This document shows, piece by piece, positions 10,985 through 23,300 of a stretch of 64,000 nt of DNA. The notes under the pieces were generated by a model, which saw only the letters and a list, made by a program, of their open reading frames with translations, was not told where the DNA came from and searched no databases. The stretch spans positions 138,830,972-138,894,971 of the forward strand of contig NC_060248.1 in NCBI RefSeq assembly GCF_921293095.1. The letters are read 5' to 3'. Position 1 is the stretch's first letter. Each line of letters opens with the position of its first letter. This stretch comes from Ischnura elegans (taxonomy: Eukaryota > Arthropoda > Insecta > Odonata > Coenagrionidae). Made by a program: the position numbers and the translations under genes.

Positions 10985-11453
10985 GCTACTCCAACTCAAT
11001 TTATATAATGACACGATGGAATTCTCTCGGGTTAAATATTCCGGAGGTAAACTAGTCCCCCATTCGGATCTCCGAGCGGGGACTACTCGAGAGGGTACAT
11101 CGGTCAAAGGTGATAGAATAGTACGGATAGGAACATGGAACGTCAGATCACTTCGTACCTGCGGTAGGCTAGAGAACTTAAGGGTGGAGATGCGAAGAAT
11201 GAACCTCAACGCATTAGGCATCAGCGAAATTTTGGAGTGGAAGCTAACATAATGATACACGCATGATCACTAAATAGTAATGTTGGAGTAGGGATAATGC
11301 TTAAAAAAATTGCCGATGTGCGTGTTAAAAGCTACCTGCAGTTTAATGAAAGGATAGTAATGATGAAGATAGATACTAAACCCGTAGCTACTGTAGTCGT
11401 GCAGGTTTACAAGCCTACATCAGAATATGAACTAGTACTCCACTCTACTTATA
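10985..11453 (+). repeat. First copy of 470-bp tandem duplication in the LINE
   Basis: AATTTATATAATGACACGAT at about 10998 recurs at about 11468, and the sequence stays parallel to about 11430 versus 11922. The first copy has lost the segment encoding the MKWPQEGDFW region, so its endonuclease frame is broken. Confidence 0.75.
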
Positions 11454-12718
11454 CAGCTACTCCACTCAATTTATATAATGACACGATGGTATTCTCTCGG
11501 GTTAAATATTCCGGAGGTAAACTAGTCCCCCATTCGGATCTCCGGGCGGAGACTACTCGAGAGGGTACATCGGTCAAACGAGATAGAATGTTACGGATAG
11601 GAACATGGAACGTAAGATCACTTCGTACCTGCGGTAAGATAGAGAACTTGAAGGTGGAGATGCGAAGAATGAACCTCGATGTATTAGGCATCAGCGAAAT
11701 GAAATGGCCCCAGGAAGGAGACTTTTGGAGCGGAAGCTACAGAATTATACACACAGGATCGCTAAACGGTAATTCTGGAGTAGGCATAATGCTTAGAAAG
11801 AGTGCCGGGATGCGTGTTAAAAGCTACCTGCAGTTTAATGAAAGGATAGTAATGATGAAGATAGATACTAAACCCGTAGCTACTGTAGTCGTGCAGGTTT
11901 ACAAGCCTACATCAGAATATGAAGATGAAGAAGTATAAGATGTCTCCCAAGATATAGCGGAAGTTAACAAGCGGGTAAGAGGGGGAGAAAATCTAATTAT
12001 TTTAGGTGACAGGAACGCCGTCGTCGGCGAAGGTCAAGACCGAATAATAACAGGGAAATATGGGTTAGCTAACCGAAATGAAAGAGGAGAAAGGCTACTG
12101 GAATTCTTCACGGAGCACAGGCTAGTGGTTGCCAACACTTTATTCGAAAATCCGCTGCTAAGAAGATACAGGTGGAAGATGCCGGGAGACCTTAGAAGAT
12201 TCCAAATCGACTACATTCTAGCGAAACAAAGATTCAGGAACCAGGTGAAGGACTGCAAAAGTTATCCATGGGCAGATATCGATAGTGACCATAACTTAGT
12301 TATGATGAAATGCAACCTAAAATCTAAAAAGTTGAAGAAAGCCGTGAAAAACATATGGCAGATTGAAATATTGGAGGTTCAGCATCAACTTGCCTTTAGA
12401 GAAGCTTTAGGAAGGAGAATATGGGAGGATATGACCAATAAACCAGTTGAGGAGAGCTGGAAAACCATTAGAAGTGGTCTGCAGGCAGCAGCAAAGGAAG
12501 TTCTTGCTAAAAGAAGAGTCATTATGAAAAAACCATGGATCACGCAGGTAGTATTAGATCTCATTGAAGAAAGAAGAAAATACAAGGCTGGGGAAACAGA
12601 TGAAGGACAGAATTGTTACAAGAGAATAAGGAACGAAATATGTCGAAAAGCGCGGAAGGCTAGAGAAACGTGGATTAAAAATATTTGTGAAGACTTACAA
12701 AAAATTCTTAAACATTGA
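11297..12718 (+). pseudogene. LINE apurinic-type endonuclease domain
   Basis: One frame from 11297 to 12718 with a single internal stop (TAA 11936-11938). Motifs in order: GTWNVRSL, LDVLGISEMKWP (catalytic Glu region), NSGVGIML, LIILGDRNAVVG (normally GDFN; Asp kept, Asn shifted), FQIDYILA, and SDHNLV with the catalytic Asp-His pair. A Lys/Arg-rich linker to the RT follows. The stop at 11936 and the altered GDFN box argue that it is dead. Function is known from the CFDP2/RTE endonuclease family: it nicks target DNA for target-primed reverse transcription. Confidence 0.75.
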
Positions 12719-13322
12719 AAAGTAGAGGCCGCCTATAGGATAGTAAAGGAACACTTTAAGGAAAGGGGCGTATGATGAAATACCCTTAGGGACAAAAACG
12801 GAGAACTAATTCTTGAAAACGAAGACAAAGGGAAGAGATGGAAGGAATATCTGGAAGATTTGTACAAAAGAAGCAGCTTAAGAACGAATACTATCAAGAA
12901 CGAGAGGGAATTGGATGCCGATGACATAGGAGCCCTTATTTTAAGATCAGAATTTGATGCGGCTGTAAGAGACCTTGGGATAAATAAAGCGTGTGGCATT
13001 GATGATATTCCCGCAGAGCTAATTAAAAATGCAGGAGAGAAGACGTTGAAGCAGTTATACAAAATCATAAGTGAAATGTGTTCCTCAGGTGAGATACCAA
13101 AGAACTTCGAGAGGAACATTATAATCCCTATTCCCAAGAAGCAGTCTTAGTAAAGTGCGAAGATTTTAGGACCATAAGCCTTACTACTCATGCGTCAAAG
13201 ATTCTGACAAGGATCACCTATAGAAGAACAGAACGAAGAGCAGGAGAGTACTTGGATCAGGACCAATTTGGATTCAGGAAACATAAAGGCACAAGAGCAG
13301 CAATATCCCAGGCTACCAAGTA
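12719..13322 (+). pseudogene. LINE reverse transcriptase, N-terminal half
   Basis: Same frame as the endonuclease after a TGA at 12716-12718 and two adjacent TGA codons near 12773-12778. Finger motifs at about 12980-13140 include ACGIDDIP and the PIPKK block. TAG/TAA near 13148 is bypassed by a one-base frame change that restores EDFRTISL and QFGFRKHKGTRAA. The catalytic YADD and everything downstream are absent. Confidence 0.7.
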
Positions 13323-13325
13323 CTC

Positions 13326-14358
13326 TGCTAGTTACGTTACTAGGGTCTAAAATTTTTCAAGCCCCCGGTAACGTTCTCATTTTGACGCTTGGGCAACGGA
13401 TATTTCGAAGATGCTATTCGCTTAACCGAAAATCGTTCAGTTTAGCCAACAAAACATTCCAAGGCCACACCATATCAAGTCAGTACATTATACATTCCGA
13501 GGTAAGCTTTTTCTACTCACGCCCCTAGTCAGAAACCTTACGATGCCAATTATAGGCTGCTACGAAATCCAGGCCAAAAAAATGAAGATCTTAGTGAAAT
13601 ACCGAAACCGTTTTTCACTATGAAGGTCAAAATAATAAATATTACGGTCTAGACGATTCTGTTACTCGTAACGCCGTAAGGTTATATTTTCCCTCGCCAT
13701 ATCCGAAGAATTTCGAGACGTATTCATAAACGCGGCAGTATAAACACCTTGGGCTAAAATCAAGAATGGTCTCAGCATGGCTAATGCAAAGTAGCGCATT
13801 CATCAATTAGCCACAGGAAAACTATTTATGAATAGCTTCTATTCTTTGCAATACCTTCGTATGGTAGGAATAGAATCGGGCAGGGAACAATGCTATCACA
13901 TAATCACTGCCTATATTAGAAATGTGTGGAAAAGCGTATTGCCTAAACTTGGCGCAGATATGAAAGACAAGATTATGATTCCACCAAACAAGAGCTTTCT
14001 CAGACCCACCGGTCACATAAATCCACAGACTTGGCTCTGGTCATGTTTCCTTTCATTCCATGCCGCTCCTTTTAGAGATATTACGGTCGCGTCGAAAAAA
14101 ACAGCAAGTTTCACATTTGAAGACAAGAGGGAATAATTCTCCCACTCTATTGTCATGAGAAGGACGGTCCGTTATGCCCTCGAGAGAAGGTCACGCAATA
14201 TTTCGACGTGCACCGCACAGCGTTCGAACGAAGACTTACTTGCAGATACTACTCCCGTCCCAATGAAAAACAAGCGATAGTAAAGAGTCTAGAGTAGCAC
14301 CGTCTAGTGGTGGCGTGGCTCAACCTCCACACATAATTCGAAAACCAAACAATCACAG
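13326..14358. other. No recognisable gene
   Basis: No known motif on either strand. The 102-codon ORF at 13828-14136 has no family signature I recognise and is not supported as a gene. Confidence 0.35.
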
Positions 14359-14360
14359 TA

Positions 14361-14445
14361 GGGTAGTTTCTTCATCAAAGAAGTAATAATCTCCAGGAGT
14401 AATAATCTTTCGATTTAGACAAAAAAAATTAATAGGAAACCACCC
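14361..14445. mobile_element. 85-bp TA-flanked MITE
   Basis: TIRs GGGTAGTTTC (left) and GAAACCACCC (right), flanked by TA at 14359-14360 and 14446-14447, as for mariner-type nonautonomous elements. Internally it holds GAGTAATAATCTTTCGATTT, also found at the right end of the longer copy at 15798-16449. It looks like an internal-deletion derivative of that element. Confidence 0.7.
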
Positions 14446-14447
14446 TA

Positions 14448-15795
14448 ATGACTGAATCGAGGAGCAAAAGATCTATATTCGTCACATGAAACGTGTTTAT
14501 CATTAATTCAACGCAGAGCAACTGGGAAGGTCTACGGAATAAAAATAGCATGAAATTTTTGAAGGCATCCGGTAAGCAATGTTGTAATTTAAGTTTCGCG
14601 GCGAACAATATAATTTCCTGAATAGCCGCTGGCTAGACTCAGAATATCCAGCCAAACCTAAATATATAGAAGGTCCTATGCGAATTTTAATTATATCCTC
14701 ACAGTTTTAAAGCAAAACTAAAGGCTCCAAAGAGGTCCTCCATTCTAAACATAATTATTTAAGCGGGATCAATGCCACGCAGAACTAAAATAAAACGTAA
14801 TTACGCCATCCAGTAGGACTCCTAACGATAACATAAACAGGCGAAGAGCCCGAAATCAGTTATACGCTTACTTAAAATTATTTTGTAGGCATTAATGTTC
14901 ATATCTTCGATTTAAGCAAGCGTTTAATGGTACCCTAATCCTTACCTTCAGTTAAAATTACATTGTACAAAGTATTTTTTATTACATTGATACATGAAAT
15001 GACGTAAAATGTTAAATAACCAAAAACTCAGAATTGAAGATATTCCTCAGTATGAATAAAAAATACTTCTTAATATTCAAACAATAGTACAACATACCTC
15101 GAGTTCAATTGAAGTGTAACTCATCGTAAATACCTTAAATGTGTCACTTAATGGGGTGAAGGAAAATTATAATGAATGATCGAATACGACTATATCTCGG
15201 AGAACGTTTACCAGCCACAAACGCGGAAACACAGATCTTCCCTGGCAGGAATAAAAATCAAAAATGCCGTCGAGAAAAGTAAAAAAAAAAAAGAAAAAAA
15301 ATGCAAACACGCTTCATGCAACTCGAAGAAAAACCCGCCAGCGAAGCCACGCGGGACCTACCCCCAATTCTCGCGGACTGGAACACGAAATAGCGATTGA
15401 GGGAGGGGGTGAAGAGGTGTCAGAAGATGGAGGAAGAAGGGGGAAGGGATAAGGGATACGGTAGGGAGGGAGGGGGTGGTCGGAGGGGAGGGAAGCGTCC
15501 GGCAGTCGGGAAGAGGCTTGACTCACACAGCCAGCGGTCTGCAGGAAAGAAAAACACCAAGGACACCTTTCATCTCTCTCACTCCGCCGTAGAATCACCC
15601 GCGGCTCACCTGGCCTCCCCTCCCTCCCTCCCTCCCTCCACAGAGCCACGCCTCAAAAATCCAAACCTCCCCTGCTGCGCTTCGCGAACTCATACCACCG
15701 ATATGATCCGTCCACACCGACAAGGTGTGAGAGGCACTAGCCAGGCCAGGGTGGTTTTATTATTATATTCAATACCAAAATTAGATAATTTTTAA
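14448..15795. other. No gene; GC-rich polypurine/polypyrimidine patch
   Basis: 14448-15160 is AT-rich with nothing recognisable. From 15280 to 15710 there is an A-rich run (15282-15303), a G/A-only style tract at about 15395-15500, and a (CCCT)n run at 15615-15640 in CpG-rich context. It could be a promoter-like island, but no exon, TATA box or splice pattern supports a gene, so the ORFs of up to 132 codons here are treated as composition artefacts. Confidence 0.4.
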
Positions 15796-15797
15796 TA

Positions 15798-16449
15798 GGG
15801 TAGTTTCCCTCATCAAAGAAAACTAAAGGCATTGATCACGATTCGTTACCCACCATTAGTATATTCATGATATACAAATTATCCCAATTTAGACGAATGT
15901 TAATAGTCAATTTAGCCTCATTTGAAAAAGGCCAGTTTTTGCACCCTTGCGATGCCACTCCACATGACGTCACAGCGACCTAGATGATATACGATTAGAT
16001 AGGAGTTTTACATCGTCTGAGATTACCAATGCATGCACGACGCACAGAGCTCAGGGAAACATCTCTTAATAATAACCCATTAAAATTGCATGTGGTCGAA
16101 AAGTTTCCTCCGTTTGATAGGGTATTTATAATCCTTATTTAAGCCAAGCGCTACCTATAACCAGGGTATTCTGCTACCCGCTGGCAGCCTGCATCGTAAC
16201 GGCGCTCATAGCCTCGCACCAAGGTGGCCTCACACGGCGGTAGGCGGAACCGGAATGACGTCACGCGGGATTTTCCTAGCATTCATACTAAGCCGTCGCG
16301 TTTTCGCACTCTTGAAAATGTTCACTTTTCATTTAATCGCGAAAAATAGATATCGTCATTTAAAAATATAAAACCATGAGATACGTACGTATCCAGGAAT
16401 AATAATCTTTCGATTTAGGCAAACATAGGAAAAACATAGGAAACCGCCC
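15798..16449. mobile_element. 652-bp TA-flanked nonautonomous element
   Basis: Begins GGGTAGTTTCCCTCATCAAA and ends GGAAACCGCCC, with TA on both sides (15796-15797, 16450-16451). The ends match the 85-bp MITE at 14361. No transposase frame is present. The interior includes two TGACGTCA-like sites near 15965 and 16255. Confidence 0.7.
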
Positions 16450-16451
16450 TA

Positions 16452-16795
16452 TCTTGATGAATGGCGATGTAATACGGTAACTATAATCGTAAACATAATT
16501 GAACTTTTATGTAAATTGAGAATTCAATCTCGGAACACATTTTTTTTACGAAAACGAAACACGTAAACGTTAACTGACATCGTTACAATAACTTCTTTAA
16601 AAATTGACAGTGAGTATAATATCTGAGGAATATTAGTTTAAAATATTTATTTCGGTAATTTTCAGCATCGATAATTGGCGAATGTGATAATCATTACCGT
16701 GAAGGTAATTTAACTCATGCATCGAAAGTAAAATCTCGGAAAACGATTTTTTCTGTCGATCAATGACATTAACTATAACTTATATCGTGATGTCT
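16452..16795. other. No recognisable feature
   Basis: AT-rich spacer between the TA-flanked element and the PLE tail; nothing supportable. Confidence 0.35.
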
Positions 16796-17560
16796 CCATG
16801 TTTCTGGGTTTCACCGCGTGAATATTCTTTGTGACGACAGTTTCTCCGGTATTCCAACCGGCGTCTTCAGGTCGATGTCGGGTTTCAATTTTTGGTGACT
16901 TATACAGCTCATTTTTGGCGCCTATTTTTCATGCTGGATGCTGATTGGTCCACCTTCTTTTCTCTCGTGTGACCCTCTTCCACGAGCTGTGGAGAGGGTA
17001 GCCGTCTTCTCTATTCATGTTTTCCGGTGTCTTGAATATTTCGATAGCCTCCTTTATTAGCCTAGGATAATATCTATTTTCTTTTGCAACAACTGTTGCT
17101 TCGTCAAAGAGTATCTGGTGTCCGGGTTCGCTCCATGCATGCTCCGCAATGGCGAAGAGCTGAAATTGCTTATTTCTTGGGGCTCTTCTGTGTTCCTGGA
17201 TGCACACTTTCATTGATCTACACGTCTCTCCTATGTAGTCTTTGCCGCATGAAAATGGCACCTTATAGACACCTTCCTGAATGTCGTGCGGAAAAACGTC
17301 TTTTGGACCCGGTAGCACATCGCCAGTCTTGGTGACACAAGTGAAACTTGTTACGACGTTGTGCTGCAGTTGAATCCTAGCAATCTTCTCTGAGGTGCCA
17401 GATACAAACGGAATTACTGCGTGTGCCCTTGCTTCCGTCTGATCGTCCTTCTCATTGGTGTTTTGATTAGATGTTAAAACGTCTTCGTTTAACTCCTTCT
17501 TCCTTCGATGTTCCGCTTCAGCGGCCCTTTTCAGGACCAGTGAAGCGGAAGAGAAAATCT
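16796..17560 (-). mobile_element. Penelope-like element, 5'-truncated, GIY-YIG end only
   Basis: Minus-strand frame open from about 17556 to 16929: LVLKRAAEAEHRRKKE linker, VIPFVSGTSEKIARI, then a GIY-YIG nuclease with GVYKVPFSCG and YIGETCR, an Arg-containing IQEHRRAPRNKQF helix, HAWSEPGH and the NREDGYPLHSSWK block typical of this PLE clade. The tail at 16838-16880 carries CTGAAGAC, a hairpin and GAAAC on the minus strand. No RT domain remains. Confidence 0.75.
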
Positions 17561-18127
17561 TTTAACTGAGTTTTGGCACTGCAAGCAAGGAAGTTGAGCG
17601 CGATGCAAGCCGCATTTCAAAGCAATGAGGAAGACAGAAGACTCGTAGCCAGCCAACCCTTCCACTGCCAGCAACAGATTGAATAAGAGCGTGCATCTCA
17701 GAGACTCTGCTTCCTAATGGCACTACCATCCACTTCCTCTATAGCAAACAAACTCAGCGCCAGCACTCTTAGCGGTCTCACCGTTTGGCAAGCAGCCGAA
17801 GGACGATGCAGGAGAAAACTAGCCATAAGAGCGAATAGCACAGCCAAAGATGAAAGCAACCGTAGCATTCGCTAGCCTAGCAACCCTTAACGTTCGGCGC
17901 TTATCATCCATACTATGATCACCTGTCAACAATCCTAGGATTGGTTTGACCCAGATCTCCATTCCGCACCCCTATCTGCTAACCTTTCAAAGAGACGTAA
18001 GTCTTCACTTTTGCATCCTTAAAAACCTGCCCAATGTACCTCATCCATACCTGGTAAATCTCCCAGTTTCTTTTTACATTTCCCCTTCCACATATGATGA
18101 GGTAATAAGAAACTATTGACAGATCCT
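17561..18127. other. No recognisable gene
   Basis: Mixed-composition sequence with no family signature; it abuts the 5' truncation point of the PLE fragment. Confidence 0.35.
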
Positions 18128-18492
18128 GGAGGTGGTAGAGACGTGGATGTGGCTAAGAATGGAGAAGATGAAGTGGACGGAGAGGAGGAGGAACGACCAA
18201 GTGCTGGACATGGTGGGTGAGGAGAGGCAGCTTCTAGATGAGATACGGAGGAGACAGAAGGTATGGATGGAGAGAGATGGAGTACTTAGCGGGGAGAGGA
18301 TGTTGAAAACAATGTTAGAGGGTAGATTGATAGGTTAACGAGGGAGAGGAAGGAAAAGAAAAGGATTTTTATGTAGAATGATAGGGAGCAGACCTTATTG
18401 TAAATTGAAGAGGGAAGTACGTGAAGGAAGGTGAGACTGCCAGAATGTTTCTTAAGTACTTCGTGGAAGCCTACCTTTATCGGTAGAATACT
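18128..18492 (+). mobile_element. LINE 3' end (same family as 38.2 and 55.5 kb)
   Basis: Encodes the LINE C-terminus MKWTERRRNDQVLDMVGEE, then RQLLDEIRRRQKV, nearly identical to the minus-strand LINE at 55693-55800. After a stop at about 18338 a basic RGRKRKGFL-type tail follows. The 3' terminus GCCTACCTTTATCGGTAGAA is shared with the other two copies and ends at the same point, as expected for 5'-truncated LINE insertions. Confidence 0.7.
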
Positions 18493-20306
18493 TTAAATAA
18501 TGCACTGCCGTCCCTGGGAACTCCAACGGCGGACACAAATATAAACCCTGCCGCTTCGAATCTTTCGCCTCCACAACACTATCCATGAGTCACCGCCCTG
18601 ATTCACCACACGTCTGCCAGCGTAACACGCAACAGGTTTTTGGCTATTTTTTTCCTTTTACGTCCGTGCACCAAAGGAGTTACATCACAACCCCCCCACC
18701 CCCGCAGCTCCAGGAGGTAGGTGCAATTTGTTTTGACTACCTCCAGTTTTCATCCTACAGGGCATTTTTAACCCTTGAAAACAAAAGCTAGTCGGGGTTG
18801 GAGGAGGGAGCCGCCACAGCCTTTGGACTAACAAGGCTTCTTTCGCGTGTAGATTAATGGCCGCCACGAGGTGGGTAAATAAATTCACGAGGGAATCGAC
18901 TGGAAAATTTCCTTTTTTCTCCTCGCTTTCCCGCAAACGCGTTATATAAGTTTCTCGCCCCAGTTTTTTTGCCCAACGGATTCACTGTTAAGGAAAAATG
19001 CTCAAGGCGTAATCTTCAAGCATTAGAAAAACTCAGGGAAGGTTTATCCTGTGCATCTAGCTGCTTTTCTGATAAGGCAACTATTTACGTACCTACATAC
19101 ATACGTTCAACTCGGAAACTGCCTTTGATTTGACTCTAGCGTCTATAATGTACTTATCATAAAAATTCTAATGGAAACCCTTAATTCTAAAACAGCACAA
19201 GTCCATTTGGTAAATTTATCAAGCGAATAATTTTTCCGTAGATCTTTCAACTTATGAAATCTATCACGTTTTCTACGTGAATGTATGAGGTACTGTATCA
19301 AAAATCTATTCACATATAAAATCCAACATGAAAGGAATATTTTCCCGATAAATTTAAAAAAAGTTTTTAATACACCTCTCCACAGTTGTTGTCCAGAAAA
19401 TGATATCAAAATTCTGACCAGCCTCCTTGTTTCGTTAAATAAGTTAGCATAATGCTATATCATTTAGCGTAAAGTAATTAAACATTAATTGTTCATACAT
19501 ATTCTGAAAATCTGAAAACAAATAAATATATTTGAAACACCTTCAACGGCTGATAATAATGAATTTTATAGCTTATAAAAAAGAAATTCATCAACCCGAT
19601 AGACTTTCACAGCATCGATATGCTTCCATTCCTGAAAAACCAATAAAATAAATAATTATTTATTTAAAGTTGAATTCTAACGTGAAAGAAATAGGTATTG
19701 TACAAAATAGTCAATTAAAAAGGCGCTTATGTAGAGAAGTACCAATCTTCTAAGATGTTTGAGAAATATTTGCATCACAATAGCGATAAATATTTCATAC
19801 AAAAGGAAAAATTTAAGCCACTATGAAAACCTTGTACAGAAATTATTGCAAAGAATTTTTGCTTTCAGTTTAGGTAAAAAATCTGGCAATTTTATGCATG
19901 CGAACAAATATAAATTCGCCATGCATCCACGGCCACCCTGCTTCCGCATGGCTGGTAACCCAAAAAGCGTAGAGTGGATCTCAACTTTGAAGCCGCGCCG
20001 AAAAAATAGAATGATAATGGTATTTTAAAAATACTCCGCCTTTTAATTTGAACCACTGCCAAGGGAGATCGAAGAGTTTTTGCCGTCGACTGACTGCTGC
20101 TTAATTATTGAAGACTAAAAGAGGCGATGCTTTCTCTGTTAATGTGAACGAGATGAATTGCTTCTAGCATTTGCACGCAAATCGACGTCAATAAATATAA
20201 TTAAACATACTACATTTATTGCTTCCAAGAATAAAAAAACTGAAAAATGTTTATAAACTCCACCAAAATACCAAAAATTCCTAACTCCGATCAATAGAAA
20301 TATATA
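18493..20306. other. No recognisable gene
   Basis: Includes a GC-richer stretch at 18540-18960 and AT-rich DNA after it. Short ORFs on both strands lack motifs or splice context. Confidence 0.35.
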
Positions 20307-20448
20307 AATAAAGTTTCTTCTCCTGACCTTCGTTATTATAACAACAATGTAATGTTTATGCTCTTGGAGTATTGGTCATGATAAATTAAACTCACATTTG
20401 GCCAACGTTTCGGAGATTTATTCTCCTTCCTCAGGGCTCTTAATTATA
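20307..20448 (-). repeat. PLE pseudo-LTR, downstream copy
   Basis: 142-bp repeat. The minus strand includes CTGAGGAAGGAGAATAAATC and then TCCGAAACGTTGG, a stem-loop between CTGAGGA and GAAAC that resembles a hammerhead core. PLEs are known to carry terminal direct repeats called pLTRs with such motifs. Confidence 0.7.
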
Positions 20449-20656
20449 ATGAATGTTTACAAAGAAAATAAAGAAAATAAATTAATTAATTAAGTGGTTA
20501 CAAAAATTTGAATACAATTGCGCAGTACAAATTCATTGGTAAATTAAAAATTGTGTACAGAATTAAACAACATACCTGTGATAGAAAAGTTTCGTTACTA
20601 GGCTAAACATGGTTACTTATAAATTTTGATTAATTTGTTAACAAATGGTATCTAAA

Positions 20657-21316
20657 TTATACTAAACAATTTTTGTTTCGATGAATTAAATAATAATAAA
20701 TTTTGCTTAGGTGTTCGATGTCCGATCTTTTATTGCAACTGTTATTTGATTTTGATATGTAAACTATTTCTTTAAATAATCTTTTCTTAAAATTGGTTTT
20801 TATGTCTAAAATTTTGGTGTTCTCGAAATCAAAATGATGGCTATAATCTAGACTGTGATTTGCAAGAGCAGAAAGAGTGATTTTATTTTTTATTGATGAT
20901 TTGTGCTGGGATATTCGGTTTTTTAAATATTGAGAAGTTTGACCAATGTAACAAATATTACAATCGAGGCCTGGTATGTGGTATATTATGTTACTTTTTA
21001 GTTTTTTTGGGGTTTCTGATTTTATTTTTGTGTACGGAAGTCTGCTTTGCGTGTTAGAAATTTTGTGTGCAATTTTATAATCTAATTTTTTGAAAACTCT
21101 AGTAAGTTGTTCAGATAATTTATTTATATAAATGATTCCACGGAATGGGGACTTTATTGTGTTTGTTAAAGCTAATTTATTTGGTGAATTCTGTGTTTGT
21201 GGACATATAGCGTTGTTTTTTTGTAGTATACATTGAATGAGTCTTTTTGGAAAATTGTTTTTTATTAGAATGTCGTCGATTATTTTTAAGTTTTTTTTTG
21301 CGAAAGATTTTATCAC
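20657..21316 (-). pseudogene. PLE GIY-YIG endonuclease domain
   Basis: C-terminal part of the PLE polyprotein. It contains LPYTKI, then NIIYHIPGLDCNICYIGQT, which is a GIY-YIG core with the CxxC insertion usual in PLEs, followed by LKNRISQHK and ALANHSLDYSHHFDFE. The nuclease is thought to nick the target for priming. Three stops lie just upstream (21317, 21323 and 21335), separating it from the RT in the same frame. The listed start at 21316 is GTG and is only the end of the stop cluster. Confidence 0.75.
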
Positions 21317-21583
21317 TCAGATTTAGCGCTCTAAATTTTAGGCTATATTTATTTTATGTCGTAGAGGATGATGAGACTGAAAATTTAGATATCTGTCTGA
21401 TTTATGCGGTTTCTTCCACCAATGCACACTTATGGATCCATCTTGATTTCTAATTGTCAACATATCAAGGAATGGAAGTGTGTTATTATTTTCAAATTCT
21501 ATTGTGAATTGTAATTTAGGATGGAAGCAATTGAAATAATTTAAAATTGTGTTCTCGTGTATATCAATGGGTAATGCTAGATA

Positions 21584-22357
21584 TTAGTCATCAACAAATT
21601 TGTAAATGAAGGGAATATTAAATGGTAATTTAGCGATAATATTGTCTAGGAGGTGATTCATGGTTAGGTCAGCTAATATGGTCGCCACTGGGGAACCCAT
21701 AGGTACTCCATCATTCATTCGATATTGACGATCATTATACTGCAAATAGCCTTGATTAACAGCAATATAAAATAATTCAGTAAATTCTTCTTTGTTTAGA
21801 AGTGTATGATTGGATATTACTTCCCAATTATCTATCACAATGTTGTTTAATAAATCTAGTGGTATGTTCGTAAATAATGATTTTACATCAAGTGAGCATA
21901 TTATATAATTTAGGGGAATTCTTTTTTGTTTAATTTTATTGAAAAAATGGAAGGAGTCTTTAATGTTTTATTTGTCTGAGGATAGATGTGTAAGAATTTT
22001 TGCAATAAATTTGGCGCATTCATGTGTAGGACTATTTACAAAACTTACCACCGGTCTTAGAGTTATATTTGGTTTATGATCTTTCACTAAACCATACAGT
22101 TTAGGTGGAGTGCCATTGTTTTTTATTAGTGTGCATTTCGTTTTAAAATCTATTTTCTTTTCTTTAAAAAGCTTTTTAACAAAAGTATTCACTTTAGCTT
22201 GAAGTGAAGTGGTAAAGTTTTTCTTTTTGGGAATTTCCGTATAGATATCATTATCATCAAGTAATTCTTTAATTTTTTTATCATAATTATGTTTATACAT
22301 TATTACTGTGTTGTTAGATTTATCAGTTTTAAGAACAATTATATCAGGATTATTTTT
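21584..22357 (-). pseudogene. PLE reverse transcriptase domain
   Basis: Same frame as its neighbours. Motifs: VLKTDKSNNTVIM, PPKLYGLVKDHKP, LRPVVSF, CSLDVKSLFTNIPL, GVPMGSPVATILADL and KFVDD, the catalytic aspartate pair at about 21587-21592. Stops fall at 22358-22360, 21968-21970 and directly after the VDD (21584-21586). Polymerase activity is therefore lost, although the catalytic residues are still encoded. Confidence 0.75.
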
Positions 22358-23164
22358 TTAAAAAATCTTAGTTTTATGAAGTATATTGAGTAAATTTGAT
22401 GATTTTGAATGCTGTATTTGTCTTTGAATATAGTTAGTTATAATGTTAGCGCATTGTGCCCTAGTTTTGTTTTTAATGGATGAATTTTTTAAATCAAATA
22501 TAATGTTGTCAATGTCTGCTAATAGTTGTACCATCGGAAAGTCTTTCATTGTGTAGGGGAGAGCAAATTTAGGACCTAAGCTAAGGAAATTAGCTATATT
22601 ACTTGGAACGGTGATGTCTGTTAAATTTTTTAGCCACATGGTATTATCATTTTTCAAAACATTACCAATTAATTCATTAAATTTTTTGATATGCCTTTGT
22701 TTTACAAGATTAAAAAACTGCTCAAAAAACTTTTGTTGATAACAAAAAAATGTTTCACAATCTTGTTTAGGAATCAATAAAGATAGTGATTCTTTTTTTA
22801 CATTCAGCTCTTTCAAAATGTTTTGTAATTCCCAATTACAGATTCTAATCTCGGTGAGTAAAATGGATCTTTTAAATTTGTAAATAAGTTTTTCAACATC
22901 GTTAGAGAAAGGGTGATTTGAGCTTATTAGTGAATGAGTACATTTTACATTGTTAATAATATGAGTAGGGGAAACCTTAGATATTTTACATTTGAGTAAA
23001 AAAATACTCGTATTCTTTTTGCTCGCTAAACATTTTGTAAGTTTGGAAATTTCATTAACCATTTGTAATGCTTTCCTACCATATTTAATTCGAAACTGGG
23101 AGTAAAAACCTTTCACATATGTTGTGGATCCACTTGAGTTGTCAATTAAATTATTAAATTCCAT
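22358..23164 (-). pseudogene. PLE N-terminal region, 268 aa
   Basis: ATG at 23164, 130 bp inside the upstream pseudo-LTR. Lys/Asn-rich helical protein with no catalytic motif. It contains the conserved pre-RT segment SNIANFLSLGPKFALPYT, comparable to the KGLNFAITP segment of the other PLEs here. It ends at a TAA (22358) that lies in frame with the RT. Confidence 0.65.
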
Positions 23165-23300
23165 TTCTGATGTTCCAAAAAATCCGTTCTATGACTTGTA
23201 CAATGTTTTCACTTCTGTTATTTATTCTTATTTTCTTCGATGAATGAGATGAGGGTGAATATTGAATGCTGAATATATATCCTCCTTGTTTTCTTCAATG

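Larger units (their letters stand above)
10940..13325 (+). mobile_element. RTE/CFDP2-type LINE, truncated in the RT domain
   Basis: Non-LTR retrotransposon with an endonuclease-exonuclease-phosphatase domain followed by a reverse transcriptase. The endonuclease start RIGTWNVRSLRTCG occurs twice because of a 470-bp tandem duplication (from about 10985 and 11455). RT blocks KACGIDDIPAELIKN and IIIPIPKKQ are present. After a frameshift near 13148 the frame continues with CEDFRTISL and DQFGFRK. Homology stops near 13322, before the YADD box. LINEs are normally 5'-truncated, so loss of the 3' half points to a later deletion or breakpoint. Confidence 0.75.

Noticed and set aside
15176..15795. Three ORFs up to 132 codons in the purine-rich patch
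   Set aside because: Low-complexity Lys/Gly/Arg or Ser/Pro products generated by A-, G/A- and CCCT-runs.
20657..23164. Alternative genetic code explaining the in-frame TAA codons
   Set aside because: The same window has PLEs with standard decoding, and one stop is TGA; decay by substitution is simpler.
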